Assembly (NCBI RefSeq): GCF_013131805.1
Contig: NZ_JABJRC010000002.1
Span: 124,001-188,000, forward strand
Direction of reading: 5' to 3'
DNA from: Kribbella sandramycini
GTDB lineage: Bacteria; Actinomycetota; Actinomycetes; Propionibacteriales; Kribbellaceae
DNA length: 64,000 bases
Numbering within the stretch: position 1 is the stretch's first letter; the number at the start of each line of letters is the position of its first letter. Below are positions 9,268 to 18,031 of this stretch, piece by piece. The position numbers and the translations under genes were made by a program. Below the pieces are notes generated by a model. The model did no database searches. It saw only the letters and a program-made list of their open reading frames with translations, and was not told the origin of the DNA.

Positions 9268-10240
9268 CACGAAGCTCCCGGCGTCCGCGCCCACGGACGG
9301 GACGCCGGGCGGGGAGCGGCCGGTGGACGGACCGGGCGCGCTCTCGGCGCCGGCCGCGATCGCATTCGGGGGCGATCGCGGGCGGCTCGAGATCTCGGCG
9401 CGCGCCGTCGAGCGGATCGTCGAGATCACCGCGCGCCGGCACCCGGCCACCAGCCGCCAGCCGGCCCTCCTGCGCCGCGGCCTGCCCAAGGCCCAGGCTG
9501 TCGTCGCCGGCACCCACGTCCGCCTCCACCTCGAAACCGCCATCACCTGGCCCAACCCCCTCACCCCCACCGCCACCGACCTCCGCGCCACCATCACCGA
9601 AGCCGTCGAATCCCTCACCAACCTCTCCGTGGACCGAGCCGACATCACCATCACCACCGTCGACGCCTCCGGTACCGAGGTCGCGGCAGTCGAAGAATCT
9701 TCTGGTGAGGACGACGCGCGGGTGGTGGCGGGGAAGCGGCCGGTGGGGGCGCCTGCGGTGACGTGGGTGGGGTTGCTTGGGGGGTTGGGGGTTGTGTTGG
9801 CGGGGTGTTGGGGGATTTGGGAGATGGCGTTGGGGAGTGGGTTGGCGGGTGGGGGGTCCTGGGTGGGGTGGGGGTTGCGGCGAGGGGTGACGCTGGATGC
9901 TTCGGCCGGGTGGGTGGTGCCGGCGGGGGTGCTGTGTTTGCTGGTGGGGGTTGGGGTTTTGGGGTTGTGTTTGCGGAGGCGGCGGGGGAGTGACGTCGGG
10001 GTTGGGGAGGACGGGGTGGTTTGGGTTCGGGGGGTGGAGCGGATCGCGGTGGAGAGTGCTCGGGAGGTGGATTCGGTGACGGCGGTGTCGGGGGTGCGGA
10101 AGCGGCGCCGGGTCGAGGTGGCGGTGACGACGTTCGGCGCGGCCGAGCGGGTGGCGGGGGATGTGGAGCGGGCGGTGAGCGAGCGGCTGAAGGTGTTGAA
10201 GGCCGCGCCGCGGACCCGGATCGTCGTACGGGAGGAATGA
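9260..10240 (+). CDS. Asp23-like domain fused to a two-helix membrane anchor (DUF6286/AmaP-like)
   Basis: A 326-residue protein. Residues about 30-145 show an Asp23-like module (LEISARAVERIVEITARRH, GTHVRLHLETAITWP, VESLTNLSVDRADITITTVD). Two membrane helices follow (VTWVGLLGGLGVVLAGCWGIW and WVVPAGVLCLLVGVGVLGLCL). The C-terminus (VAVTTFGAAERVAGDVERAVSERLKVL) resembles the soluble part of AmaP/DUF6286 proteins. This would let one chain be both scaffold and anchor. It starts at a GTG overlapping the DUF2273-like gene. Base use changes sharply inside the gene: C-rich codons before about 9700, long G runs from about 9715 to 10060. Confidence 0.75.
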   Translation: MADTKLPASAPTDGTPGGERPVDGPGALSAPAAIAFGGDRGRLEISARAVERIVEITARRHPATSRQPALLRRGLPKAQAVVAGTHVRLHLETAITWPNPLTPTATDLRATITEAVESLTNLSVDRADITITTVDASGTEVAAVEESSGEDDARVVAGKRPVGAPAVTWVGLLGGLGVVLAGCWGIWEMALGSGLAGGGSWVGWGLRRGVTLDASAGWVVPAGVLCLLVGVGVLGLCLRRRRGSDVGVGEDGVVWVRGVERIAVESAREVDSVTAVSGVRKRRRVEVAVTTFGAAERVAGDVERAVSERLKVLKAAPRTRIVVREE

Positions 10241-10241
10241 G

Positions 10242-10817
10242 ATGCGTCGCGGAGTGATCGCACTGGATCGGACGGTCGGGATCGTGGTCGCGCTGGGGCT
10301 GATCGCCGCCGGCGCCGCGGCGATCGCCTGGCGGTACGGCGAGTTGCCGCAGGCGCCGGAGCGGACGACGTTCGGCCCGTGGAGCGACGTGACTACGGCG
10401 GAATGGTGGCCGTGGGCAACAGGTGCGGCCGGGGTGACGGCGATCCTGCTGGGGCTGTGGTGGCTGGCGCGGCATCTGCCAAGGCGGGTGGACGGCCGGT
10501 TCGCGCTCCCCGGCGGTGATCGCACCGGCAAGCTGACGGCCGACGCGAGCTCCGCGGTGGACGCCGCCGCCCAGACCCTCGCCCACACCCCGGGCGTCCG
10601 CGACGGCTCCGGCCAGGTGGTCGCCGACCGCGGCCAGCTCGTCGCCGAGCTCACCTGCACGATCGAGCCGAGCGCCGATCTGGAGGCGATCCACGCCGCC
10701 GCGCTCCGGACGGCCGGGCAACTCGCGGACGTCGTCGACCTGCCGAACCTGCGCACCCGCGTCCGCCTCCGGGTCGCGCGCACCGACAAGGCGACCCCGC
10801 CGCCGCGCGTCGTCTAG
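10242..10817 (+). CDS. AmaP-like membrane anchor of the Asp23 locus
   Basis: A 191-residue protein with two membrane helices (VGIVVALGLIAAGAAAIAW and WATGAAGVTAILLGLWWLA), then a soluble domain (LTADASSAVDAAAQTLAHTPGV, QLVAELTCTIEPSADLEAIHAAAL, LRTRVRLRVAR). The layout is that of alkaline shock response membrane anchor proteins, which tether Asp23. The ATG lies one base after the preceding stop, within a GGAGGAATGAG context, so it is translated with the operon. Last gene of the plus-strand arm. Confidence 0.8.
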   Translation: MRRGVIALDRTVGIVVALGLIAAGAAAIAWRYGELPQAPERTTFGPWSDVTTAEWWPWATGAAGVTAILLGLWWLARHLPRRVDGRFALPGGDRTGKLTADASSAVDAAAQTLAHTPGVRDGSGQVVADRGQLVAELTCTIEPSADLEAIHAAALRTAGQLADVVDLPNLRTRVRLRVARTDKATPPPRVV

Positions 10818-10870
10818 CTGATCAGGAATCGAGAAGCCTCAACCCGCCGCGCACTCCTAGCGTTGCGGGT

Positions 10871-11329
10871 ATGGAGACCACCACGAAACGCAAGCCGGGG
10901 ACGCCGGGACCGCTGTCGCGCTGGATGCAGCGCACGATGGGCGCGCGCATGGTCCGCAAGGTACGCCGGGGCCGCGCCAACTTCATGGGGATGGACGTGC
11001 TGGTGCTGACCACGGTCGGCCGCCGCACCGGTCAGCGTCGCGAGACAGCGCTCTCTTGGTTTCCCGACGGCCCGGACAGCTGGCTGATCGTCGGCTCCGG
11101 CGGCGGCAGCCAGAACCCCGACTGGCACGCCAATCTGCTGGCCAACCCCGAAGCCGCGACGATCGAGCTGCCGGGCCGCGGCGTCCTCGAAGTCACTCCG
11201 GAGCGTCTCGAGGCCGAGGCGTACGACGGGGCCTGGGCGAAGATCACCCAGGCCCAGCCGCGCTACGCGAAGTACCAGGCGAAGTCGGACCGCCGATACC
11301 CGGTGGTCCGCCTCACCGCCCGTGGGTGA
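10871..11329 (+). CDS. F420-dependent nitroreductase-like protein (DDN family)
   Basis: A 152-residue protein of the deazaflavin-dependent nitroreductase family, a split-barrel fold that uses reduced F420. Typical features are VLVLTTVGRRTGQRRETALSWFPDG, WLIVGSGGGSQNPDWHANLLANP and the C-terminal KITQAQPRYAKYQAKSDRRYPVVRL. The basic, possibly amphipathic N-terminus (RWMQRTMGARMVRKVRRG) resembles membrane-associated members. It stands alone between the Asp23 operon and the convergent flavoprotein gene, three bases from the latter's stop. The substrate is unknown. Confidence 0.88.
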   Translation: METTTKRKPGTPGPLSRWMQRTMGARMVRKVRRGRANFMGMDVLVLTTVGRRTGQRRETALSWFPDGPDSWLIVGSGGGSQNPDWHANLLANPEAATIELPGRGVLEVTPERLEAEAYDGAWAKITQAQPRYAKYQAKSDRRYPVVRLTARG

Positions 11330-11332
11330 CGG

Positions 11333-13063
11333 CTACTCGACGAGCTTGCCCTCGACGGAGATGTCGTCGCGCATCAGCGCCCGGATCTCGGCCGGGATCG
11401 CCGGGATCTCCTCCCGCTCGACCTGGCCGGGGCCGGACCAGACGAGGTTGACCTGCAGCGACTCGTCCAGCTCCGGGTAGTCGGACCGGTTGTGGCAGCC
11501 GCGCGTCTCGCGCCGCTCCAGCGCCGCGTCCAGCGTGGCCCGGGCCGCGAGCGCCGACGACTTCAGGTCGAACGCGTGGGCCAGATCCTGGAACCCGGCG
11601 ATATCCGGATGGACGCCGACCTGCGTGATCCGCTCCTCGATCTCGGTCAGCTCGTCGATCCCGGCCCGCAGCCCGGTCTCGTCGCGGACGACGCCGGCCC
11701 GCGCGGTCATCGTGTCGCGGAGCGCTCTCTGCAACGCTCGCACGTTCTCCGGCCCGTCGCCGGCGAGCAGCCCGTCGACCTCGGCGCGCGCCTCCGCGAC
11801 GACCGACGCCGAGCGCTGCTGCGACTCCCGCCCGATCGAGTACTTCGCGGCTTCTTCGGCCACGATCCGCCCGAACACCAGTAGCTCGATCAGCGAGTTT
11901 CCGCCGAGCCGGTTCGCGCCGTGCAGACCGCTCGCGGCCTCGCCGAGCGCGTACAGCCCGTCGACGCCGGTGCTGTGGTCCTCGGCCCGTACCCAGACGC
12001 CGCCCATCGAGTAGTGCGCCGTCGGGGCGATCTCGATCGGCTGCTTGGTGATGTCGAGCATCTGCAGCTCCAGCAGCGTTTGATAGACCCGCGGCAGCCG
12101 GCGCATGATCGTTTCCCGCGGCAGATGCGAGACATCCAGCCAGACGCCGCCGTTCGGGGTGCCACGGCCTTCCATGATCTCCGTGTACGCCGCGAGCGCG
12201 ACCCGGTCCCGCGTCGAGAGCTCCATCCGCTCGGCGTCGTACCGGGCCATGAAGCGCTCTCCGAGCGCGTTCCGGAGCTGGCCGCCCTCGCCGCGCGCGG
12301 CCTCTGAGACCAGCGTCCCGGCCGCGTTCTCCGGCTCCAGCAACCCGGACGGGTGGAACTGGACCAGCTCGGGGTCGCGGATCCGGCCTCCGGCCTGGAC
12401 GGCGAGCCGGAACGAGTCTCCGGTGTTCTCGTCGCGCCGGGACGACGTCCGGCGCCAGATGCGGGTGTGGCCGCCGGCCGCGAGAATCACCGCATCCGCG
12501 TGGATCACGTACCGCCGGCCGGTCGACAGGTCGAACCCATACGCGCCGAACACGGTGTTGTCCCGGACCAGGATCCGCGTCACGTAGACGTTGTCGAGGA
12601 TCGGCACCCCGAGCTGGACAGCGCGGTTCACCAGCGTGCGCTGGATCTCCAGACCGGTGTAGTCACCGGCGAACGCCGTCCGACGGTAGCTGTGTGCGCC
12701 GAAGAACCGCTGCGAGATCCGGCCGTCGGCCTCCCGGGCGAACGGCATCCCGTAGCGCTCCAGGTCTTCGATGCCGCGCGCGGCGCCCTCGGTGACGATC
12801 CGGACCGTGTCCGGGTTGGCCAGCAGGTAGCTCTCCTGCAGAGTGTCGGCGGCGTGCTGCTGCCAGCTGTCCTCGGGGTCCATCGTGGCCAGGGCCGCGT
12901 TGATGCCGCCGGCGGCCAGCGCGGTGTGCGCGTCGGAGCGCGGCCGTTTGCCGAGGGCAAGGACGTCGACGCCCTGCTCGGCCAGTTCGATCGCGGCCCG
13001 CAACCCGCCGCCACCGGTCCCGATCACCAGTACGGAGGTTGCGATCTGCTGTTCGGCGGTCAT
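11333..13063 (-). CDS. FAD-binding fumarate reductase/succinate dehydrogenase-type flavoprotein
   Basis: A 576-residue flavoprotein. The N-terminal SVLVIGTGGGGLRAAIELAE is the FAD dinucleotide fold. VQFHPSGL, the SEAARGEGGQLRN active-site region and AHYSMGGV are those of SdhA/FrdA and L-aspartate oxidase. EAASGLHGANRLGGNSLIELLVFGR is the second FAD contact, and the C-terminal helical domain ends RGCHNRSDYPELDE. No iron-sulphur or membrane subunit gene is adjacent, so it may partner elsewhere or act as a soluble fumarate reductase or aspartate-oxidase-like enzyme. It is divergent from the NADH dehydrogenase across a 144-base gap. Confidence 0.85.
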   Translation of the reverse strand: MTAEQQIATSVLVIGTGGGGLRAAIELAEQGVDVLALGKRPRSDAHTALAAGGINAALATMDPEDSWQQHAADTLQESYLLANPDTVRIVTEGAARGIEDLERYGMPFAREADGRISQRFFGAHSYRRTAFAGDYTGLEIQRTLVNRAVQLGVPILDNVYVTRILVRDNTVFGAYGFDLSTGRRYVIHADAVILAAGGHTRIWRRTSSRRDENTGDSFRLAVQAGGRIRDPELVQFHPSGLLEPENAAGTLVSEAARGEGGQLRNALGERFMARYDAERMELSTRDRVALAAYTEIMEGRGTPNGGVWLDVSHLPRETIMRRLPRVYQTLLELQMLDITKQPIEIAPTAHYSMGGVWVRAEDHSTGVDGLYALGEAASGLHGANRLGGNSLIELLVFGRIVAEEAAKYSIGRESQQRSASVVAEARAEVDGLLAGDGPENVRALQRALRDTMTARAGVVRDETGLRAGIDELTEIEERITQVGVHPDIAGFQDLAHAFDLKSSALAARATLDAALERRETRGCHNRSDYPELDESLQVNLVWSGPGQVEREEIPAIPAEIRALMRDDISVEGKLVE

Positions 13064-13207
13064 CTACGGTTCCCCTTCGCTTCGTCGTCTCACTCCAATG
13101 GACCACGCGCGCGGGCGAAGTGTGACTGCTGTACGGGGTGGGCGCTGTCACATCCGGCCGGTCTGTGCTGTCTTAGTGGTGAGAGTCTCAGTGAGATGGA
13201 GGCAGCG

Positions 13208-14533
13208 GTGCGCAGAATCGTGGTGGTCGGAGGCGGTTACGCCGGCTTCTACACGGCGTGGGGCCTGGAGAAGAAGCTGCGTCGCGGCGAGGCCGAGGTG
13301 GTGCTGATCGACCCGCGGCCGTACATGACGTACCAGCCGTTCCTCCCCGAAGTCCTGTCCGGTTCGGTCGAGGCGCGGCACGCTGCGATCTCGCTGCGCC
13401 GCAACCTGCGCCGGACACGGGTGATCTCGGGTGCGGTGACGAAGGTCGAGCACGCGCGTCGCACGGTCACCATCCAGCCGATGCAGGGGCCGGAGTACGA
13501 GCTGCCGTACGACGTGATCGCAGTCACCGCCGGCGCGATCACCCGGACGTTCGACCTACCCGGCGTCGCAGAGCACGCAATCGGGCTGAAACACGTCGAA
13601 GAGGCGGTGTGGGTCCGCGACCGGCTGCTGACCGCGTTCGACGAGGCCTCCGGTCTGCCGGCTGGGCCGGAACGCAAGCGGCTGCTGACGGTGACGTTCG
13701 TCGGCGCCGGGTTCGCCGGGGTGGAGGGCTTCGCGGAGCTGCTGTCGCTGGCCAACAGCCTGCTCAAGAAGTACCCGATGCTGACCCGCGACGATCTGTC
13801 GTTCCACCTCGTCGAGGCGACCAAGCGGATGCTTCCGGAGGTGACCGACGGGCCGCGGCGGTGGGTCGCGAACCTGCTCGAATCGCGCGGCGCGCACCTG
13901 CACCTGGAGACGACGATGGTGTCGGCCCGCGACGGCCACGTCATCCTGTCCGACGGAACGGAGTACGACTCCGACCTGATCGTGTGGACGGCGGGCAACG
14001 CGGCGACGCGGCTCGTCCGCGGGCACACCGACCTGCCGGTGACCGAGCGCGGCCTGATCCGCACCCGACCCGACCTGCGGGTCGGCACGGACGACGAGAT
14101 CGTGCCGGACGCGTGGGCCGCCGGTGACGACGCCGCCATCCCCGACCTGGCCGTACCCGGTTCGCTGACGGTGCCGAACGCGCAGAACGCCGTCCGGCAA
14201 GGGCGGTTGCTCGCCAAGAACCTGCGCGCCGCGCTGCACGGCCGGGAGCCGAAGAAGTACCTGCACCACACCCTCGGCGCAGTCGCCACGCTCGGCCTGG
14301 GCACAGGCATCTTCCAGTTCCGCCGCCTGGTGATCAAGGGCGTGCTGGCCTGGCTGATGCACCGCGGCTACCACGTCCTCGCCGTCCCGACCTGGGACCG
14401 CAAAGTCCGGGTCCTCTTCGTCTGGCTCGCCGCGGCCCTCTACGGCCGCGACATCGTGTCCCTCGCCTCGGTCCAGCACCCGAGGGATGCGTTCGTCACC
14501 GAGGCTGATGCGGTTAGGCGCCGGGCACGGTGA
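13208..14533 (+). CDS. Type II NADH dehydrogenase-like FAD/NAD(P)-binding oxidoreductase
   Basis: A 441-residue two-dinucleotide-fold flavoprotein. RIVVVGGGYAGFYTAWGL binds FAD and LTVTFVGAGFAGVEGFAEL binds NAD(P)H. DSDLIVWTAGN and the DAWAAGDDAAIPDL region complete the FAD site. A hydrophobic C-terminal part (VIKGVLAWLMHRGYHVLAV, LFVWLAAALYG) fits membrane-associated NDH-2 enzymes that pass electrons from NADH to quinone. GTG was chosen because GGAGG lies five bases upstream; an in-frame ATG is four codons earlier. Its end overlaps the convergent ROK gene by 20 bases. Confidence 0.88.
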   Translation: MRRIVVVGGGYAGFYTAWGLEKKLRRGEAEVVLIDPRPYMTYQPFLPEVLSGSVEARHAAISLRRNLRRTRVISGAVTKVEHARRTVTIQPMQGPEYELPYDVIAVTAGAITRTFDLPGVAEHAIGLKHVEEAVWVRDRLLTAFDEASGLPAGPERKRLLTVTFVGAGFAGVEGFAELLSLANSLLKKYPMLTRDDLSFHLVEATKRMLPEVTDGPRRWVANLLESRGAHLHLETTMVSARDGHVILSDGTEYDSDLIVWTAGNAATRLVRGHTDLPVTERGLIRTRPDLRVGTDDEIVPDAWAAGDDAAIPDLAVPGSLTVPNAQNAVRQGRLLAKNLRAALHGREPKKYLHHTLGAVATLGLGTGIFQFRRLVIKGVLAWLMHRGYHVLAVPTWDRKVRVLFVWLAAALYGRDIVSLASVQHPRDAFVTEADAVRRRAR

Positions 14534-15722
14534 GGAGGTCAGTGATGAAGGCGTCCAGGGCGAGGCGGGCGGCGCCGAGGGCTACTGAGTCGGCGCCCAT
14601 GGTGGAGATGGCTACTTCGATCGGGACGAGGGTGTGTTTGGCGAGTTCGCGGCGGAAGGGCTCGGCGATGATCGCGCCACCGCGGGACATGCCGCCGCCG
14701 AGGATGATGACCTCTGGGTCGACGGCCAGTGCCAGTACGGCGGCGCCGCGGGCTAGGACCTCGGTGAAGGCGGTCAGCACCCGTTGACTCTCCGGGTCCT
14801 GCAGGGCGGCCGAGGCGATCACCAGTTCGCCTTCCGAGCCTGGTGCGATGCCCTGGGCGGCGGCGAGCTCGCTGCCGCGGCGGTGCAGGTCGTCGACGGC
14901 TTGGGCCCAGCCCAGCATCGGTAGCGTGCCGATCTCGCCGGCTACGCCGTGCCGGCCCTGGTGAACCTCGCCGTTGATGAGGACGCCGGCACCGGCCCGG
15001 TGCCCGGCGAACATGTAGACGACGTCGCGGTACTGCTGTGCTGCGCCTTTCCAGTGCTCGGCGAGTGCTGCGAGTTTGACGTCGTTCGCGACTGTCACTG
15101 GTCGGCCGAGGCCCTCCGCGAGTACTGCGGGTACGTCGACCTCGGTGAAGCCCGGTAGCGAGTAGACGGTCAGATCGGAGCCGACCGGGCCCTGGCGGAC
15201 GTCCTGCACCCGGTCGGACACCCGCAGTGCACCGGTGACGCCGCAGGCGATGCCGATGATGTCTTCCGGGACGAGGTGCGTCTTGCGCCAGATGTGCTGG
15301 ACGGCGTCGGTCACGATCCGCAGCCGCTCGTCAGCGGTCGACTCCGGGTCCAGCTCGACGCGGTGCCTCGCGAGCGTGTTCCCACGCAGATCGGTGACCA
15401 CTGTCATCGTCTTGTGCGCGCCGATATCGATTCCGGTCGTATAACCCGCAGACGCGCGAAACCGGAACTGGCGCGCCGGCCGGCCCGGTGTGCGACCAGC
15501 ACCGGCCTGTCGGCGTGCCGTGGTCTCCTCTACCCAGCCCTCGGCCAGCAGGTCGGTCAGCAGCTCCTCGGCGGTTGGCCGGGAGACGCCGACGGCGTCC
15601 CGCAACTCGCGTGGTGTCAGCGCTTCGGCGTCCAGGAATGCCTGCAGGGCCGCAGCGCGGTTCAGCCTGCGGAGCAGGGACGAGTCCCCGGACCGTCCAC
15701 CGTCAGCTCGGTCGGATTGCAT
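14514..15722 (-). CDS. ROK family transcriptional regulator
   Basis: A 402-residue regulator. Residues about 15-75 form a winged helix-turn-helix (LTPRELRDAVGVSRPTAEELLTDLLAEGWVEE). The rest is a ROK sugar-kinase fold with GIDIGAHKTMTVVTDLRGN, the hinge TVANDVKLAALAE and VIILGGGMS. The zinc cysteine cluster of many ROK proteins is absent: the corresponding stretch reads RHGVAGEIGTLPML. It probably senses a sugar or sugar phosphate and represses an unlinked or adjacent gene. It diverges by 41 bases from a small unknown gene. Confidence 0.9.
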   Translation of the reverse strand: MQSDRADGGRSGDSSLLRRLNRAAALQAFLDAEALTPRELRDAVGVSRPTAEELLTDLLAEGWVEETTARRQAGAGRTPGRPARQFRFRASAGYTTGIDIGAHKTMTVVTDLRGNTLARHRVELDPESTADERLRIVTDAVQHIWRKTHLVPEDIIGIACGVTGALRVSDRVQDVRQGPVGSDLTVYSLPGFTEVDVPAVLAEGLGRPVTVANDVKLAALAEHWKGAAQQYRDVVYMFAGHRAGAGVLINGEVHQGRHGVAGEIGTLPMLGWAQAVDDLHRRGSELAAAQGIAPGSEGELVIASAALQDPESQRVLTAFTEVLARGAAVLALAVDPEVIILGGGMSRGGAIIAEPFRRELAKHTLVPIEVAISTMGADSVALGAARLALDAFITDLLTVPGA

Positions 15723-15763
15723 GGGCAGATCATCGCTGATGACCGCTGCGCTAGCGTGAAGGC

Positions 15764-16186
15764 GTGGCGGACGAAGAGAGTTGGCGGGAGCGGCGACGTG
15801 CGGCGTCCGTGGAACAGGCAGCGGCGCTGGAGCGGCGTAAGGCGGCCGAATCGGCGCAGGCGCGGGAGCTGTTGGTCGCGTTCGTCCAGGAGTTGGGGGA
15901 GCGCGGCGTCGCGCCGGAGCCGCTGCGGGCACAGGTGATCGGGACCGGGACGAGCTACCGGACCGGCCTGACGGGGTGGTACCTGCGTCGCAACCGCTCG
16001 GTGGCGGTCGATGCCGAGGCCAACTTCTACATTCTCGGGACGTCGAACAGTCTCGCAGCCCGGCTGACCGGCGTCCGGATCCTGCCGTCGGATCCGCCGC
16101 TCGTGGTCGGCCAAGGCGGCCGGGACGGCGAGTCGATCAAGCTCGCGGATCTGCTGGACATGCGGCGGAACGAGCTTCTCCGGTAA
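15764..16186 (+). CDS. Conserved-type hypothetical protein, 140 aa
   Basis: A soluble 140-residue protein starting with GTG. The first 40 residues are a charged amphipathic helix (ESWRERRRAASVEQAAALERRKAAESAQARELL), possibly a short coiled coil. The remainder is mixed (GTSYRTGLTGWYLRRNRSVAVDAEANFYIL, GVRILPSDPPLVVGQGGRDGESIKLADLL). I do not recognise a named family. It precedes the ABC transporter pair on the same strand with a 42-base gap, so co-transcription is possible but not shown. Confidence 0.7.
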   Translation: MADEESWRERRRAASVEQAAALERRKAAESAQARELLVAFVQELGERGVAPEPLRAQVIGTGTSYRTGLTGWYLRRNRSVAVDAEANFYILGTSNSLAARLTGVRILPSDPPLVVGQGGRDGESIKLADLLDMRRNELLR

Positions 16187-16228
16187 CTCGGATGCGTTTT
16201 GTCGGCGGGCCCGGTTACGGTCTGTCGG

Positions 16229-18031
16229 GTGCTGACTCTGCTGAGGTACGGGATGCGGATCGCGCCGTTCGCGGCGGCGTCGACCGTCGGCCTCGCCGTG
16301 CTCGGCTCACTGCTCGGCATGGCGGTCACGTTGCTCACCGGGCAGGTGGTCGGCGCCGTGCCCGGCATCGTCGGCGACGCTCCGGGCGCGATGTCGTTGT
16401 GGGCGTTCGGCTGGTTGCTCGCGGCCTTGCTGACAGTGTTCGTACTCGACAGTCTGCAGCCCGCCTTGCACCGGGTGGCCGAGATGGTTCTGGAGGCCGC
16501 GGTCGTCCGCGAGATCGGGATCGGGATCACCGAACCGCTGCTCCGGCCGCTCCGGATCGAGCACCTCGAGGACGGCGAGGTCCTCGACGTGCAGGAGCGG
16601 GCCAAGGGCAAGGGCGGATTCCACCTGGCCCAGGGGATGGGCCAGCTGCCCTGGGTGCTCGCCGCGCGGATCACGATGATCGGCTCGGCGGTGATCGTCG
16701 GCGTCATGTTCTCCTGGGCGGTGGCGGCGTTGCTGGTCGGCGTTACCTTGCTGCTGGAGTGGCATCAGGGCCGGATGATCGAGCGCGAGATCGACGTCTG
16801 GTGGGGCAACACCGAGGAGCAGCGGCGGGCCAACTACGTCTTCGACCTCGGCATGCGCGACGCCCCGAAGGAGCTGCGCGTCTTCGGCCTGCACGACTGG
16901 CTGGTCCGGCGCTACACGCAGGAGTGGGCGGCCGGCTTCCGGGCCGTCTGGGCGCGCCGCGGCCGCAACGTCGGCTGGTCGGTGGTGATGGGGCTGGCGC
17001 GGCTGGCCGCCGACGGGTTCGCGATCCTGCTGGTCGGGCGGGCCGCGCTGGCCGGTGAGCTGCCGATCGCCCAGGTCGCCACGACGATCCCCGCGATCCT
17101 CGCGATCGGGGTCGCCGGCAGCGGGTACGGCATCGTCCAGATCCGGCGCGGGCTGTCGGCGTACCGGGCGATGGTCGCATTGCCGGAGACGATCGCCACT
17201 CGTCATCCGGAGTCCGCGGCCGGTGGATCGCATCGGGTCGAGACGATGCCGGTGCGGGAGATCCGCTTCGAGCAGGTGACGTTTCGCTACCCGGGCGCGG
17301 AGACGGACGTGCTGCGCGGGCTCGACCTGACGATCCGGGCGCGGGAGGCGCTGGCGCTGGTCGGCGTGAACGGCGCGGGCAAGTCGACGCTGGTGAAGCT
17401 CCTCGGTGGCGTGTACCGGCCGACGTCCGGGCGGATCACCGTCGACGGCGTCGATCTCGCGGAGCTCGACCTGGCGGTCTGGCAGCGGCGGATCGCGGCC
17501 ATCGTGCAGGACTTCCTGCGCTTCCCGCTGCCGGCCGACGACAACGTGCGGTTCGGCGCGATCGAGCGGGCCGGTGACGACGGCGTCCGGGCCCGGGTGG
17601 CCCGGGAGGCCGGGATCGCGGAGCTGGTCCGCGAGCTGCCCGCCGGTTGGGAAACCGTGCTGGACAAGGCCTTCGAGGGCGGTGTGGATCTGTCCGGCGG
17701 TGAGTGGCAGCGGTTCGCGCTGGCCCGCGCGCTGTACGCCGTCCACGGCGGCGCCGGCGTCCTGGTGCTCGACGAGCCGGCCGCGGCGCTCGACGTCCGG
17801 GCCGAGATCGAGCTGGTCGAGCGCTATCTCGAGCTGACCGCCGGGGTCGCGTCGCTGATCATCTCGCACCGGTTCTCCGTCGTCCGGAATGCCGATCGGA
17901 TCTGTGTGCTCGCCGATGGGCGGATCGTCGAGGACGGGACCCATGATCAACTGCTCGCGGCCGACGGCGCGTACGCGAAGATGTTCCGGCTGCAGGCCGA
18001 GCGGTATGTGAGCGGAGCGGCCGATGCGTAG
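16229..18031 (+). CDS. ABC transporter, fused membrane and ATPase domains (first half of pair)
   Basis: A 600-residue half-transporter of the exporter type. The N-terminal ~310 residues hold the membrane helices (ASTVGLAVLGSLLGMAVTLL, LWAFGWLLAALLTVFVLDSL, MIGSAVIVGVMFSWAVAALLVGVTLLL). The ATPase domain has Walker A GVNGAGKST, signature LSGGEWQRFALAR, Walker B VLVLDEPAAALD and the switch histidine in ISHRFSVV. The GTG at 16229 was taken as start; no strong ribosome site separates it from nearby alternatives. It overlaps the next gene by eight bases, consistent with a heterodimer. Substrate is unknown; no peptide or biosynthetic gene lies beside it. Confidence 0.85.
   Translation: MLTLLRYGMRIAPFAAASTVGLAVLGSLLGMAVTLLTGQVVGAVPGIVGDAPGAMSLWAFGWLLAALLTVFVLDSLQPALHRVAEMVLEAAVVREIGIGITEPLLRPLRIEHLEDGEVLDVQERAKGKGGFHLAQGMGQLPWVLAARITMIGSAVIVGVMFSWAVAALLVGVTLLLEWHQGRMIEREIDVWWGNTEEQRRANYVFDLGMRDAPKELRVFGLHDWLVRRYTQEWAAGFRAVWARRGRNVGWSVVMGLARLAADGFAILLVGRAALAGELPIAQVATTIPAILAIGVAGSGYGIVQIRRGLSAYRAMVALPETIATRHPESAAGGSHRVETMPVREIRFEQVTFRYPGAETDVLRGLDLTIRAREALALVGVNGAGKSTLVKLLGGVYRPTSGRITVDGVDLAELDLAVWQRRIAAIVQDFLRFPLPADDNVRFGAIERAGDDGVRARVAREAGIAELVRELPAGWETVLDKAFEGGVDLSGGEWQRFALARALYAVHGGAGVLVLDEPAAALDVRAEIELVERYLELTAGVASLIISHRFSVVRNADRICVLADGRIVEDGTHDQLLAADGAYAKMFRLQAERYVSGAADA

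Noticed and set aside
13120..13160. CRP/FNR-type site between the two flavoprotein genes (TGTGAC ... GTCACA)
   Set aside because: The half-sites are about 20 bases apart, far from the 6-base spacing of a CRP-like site.
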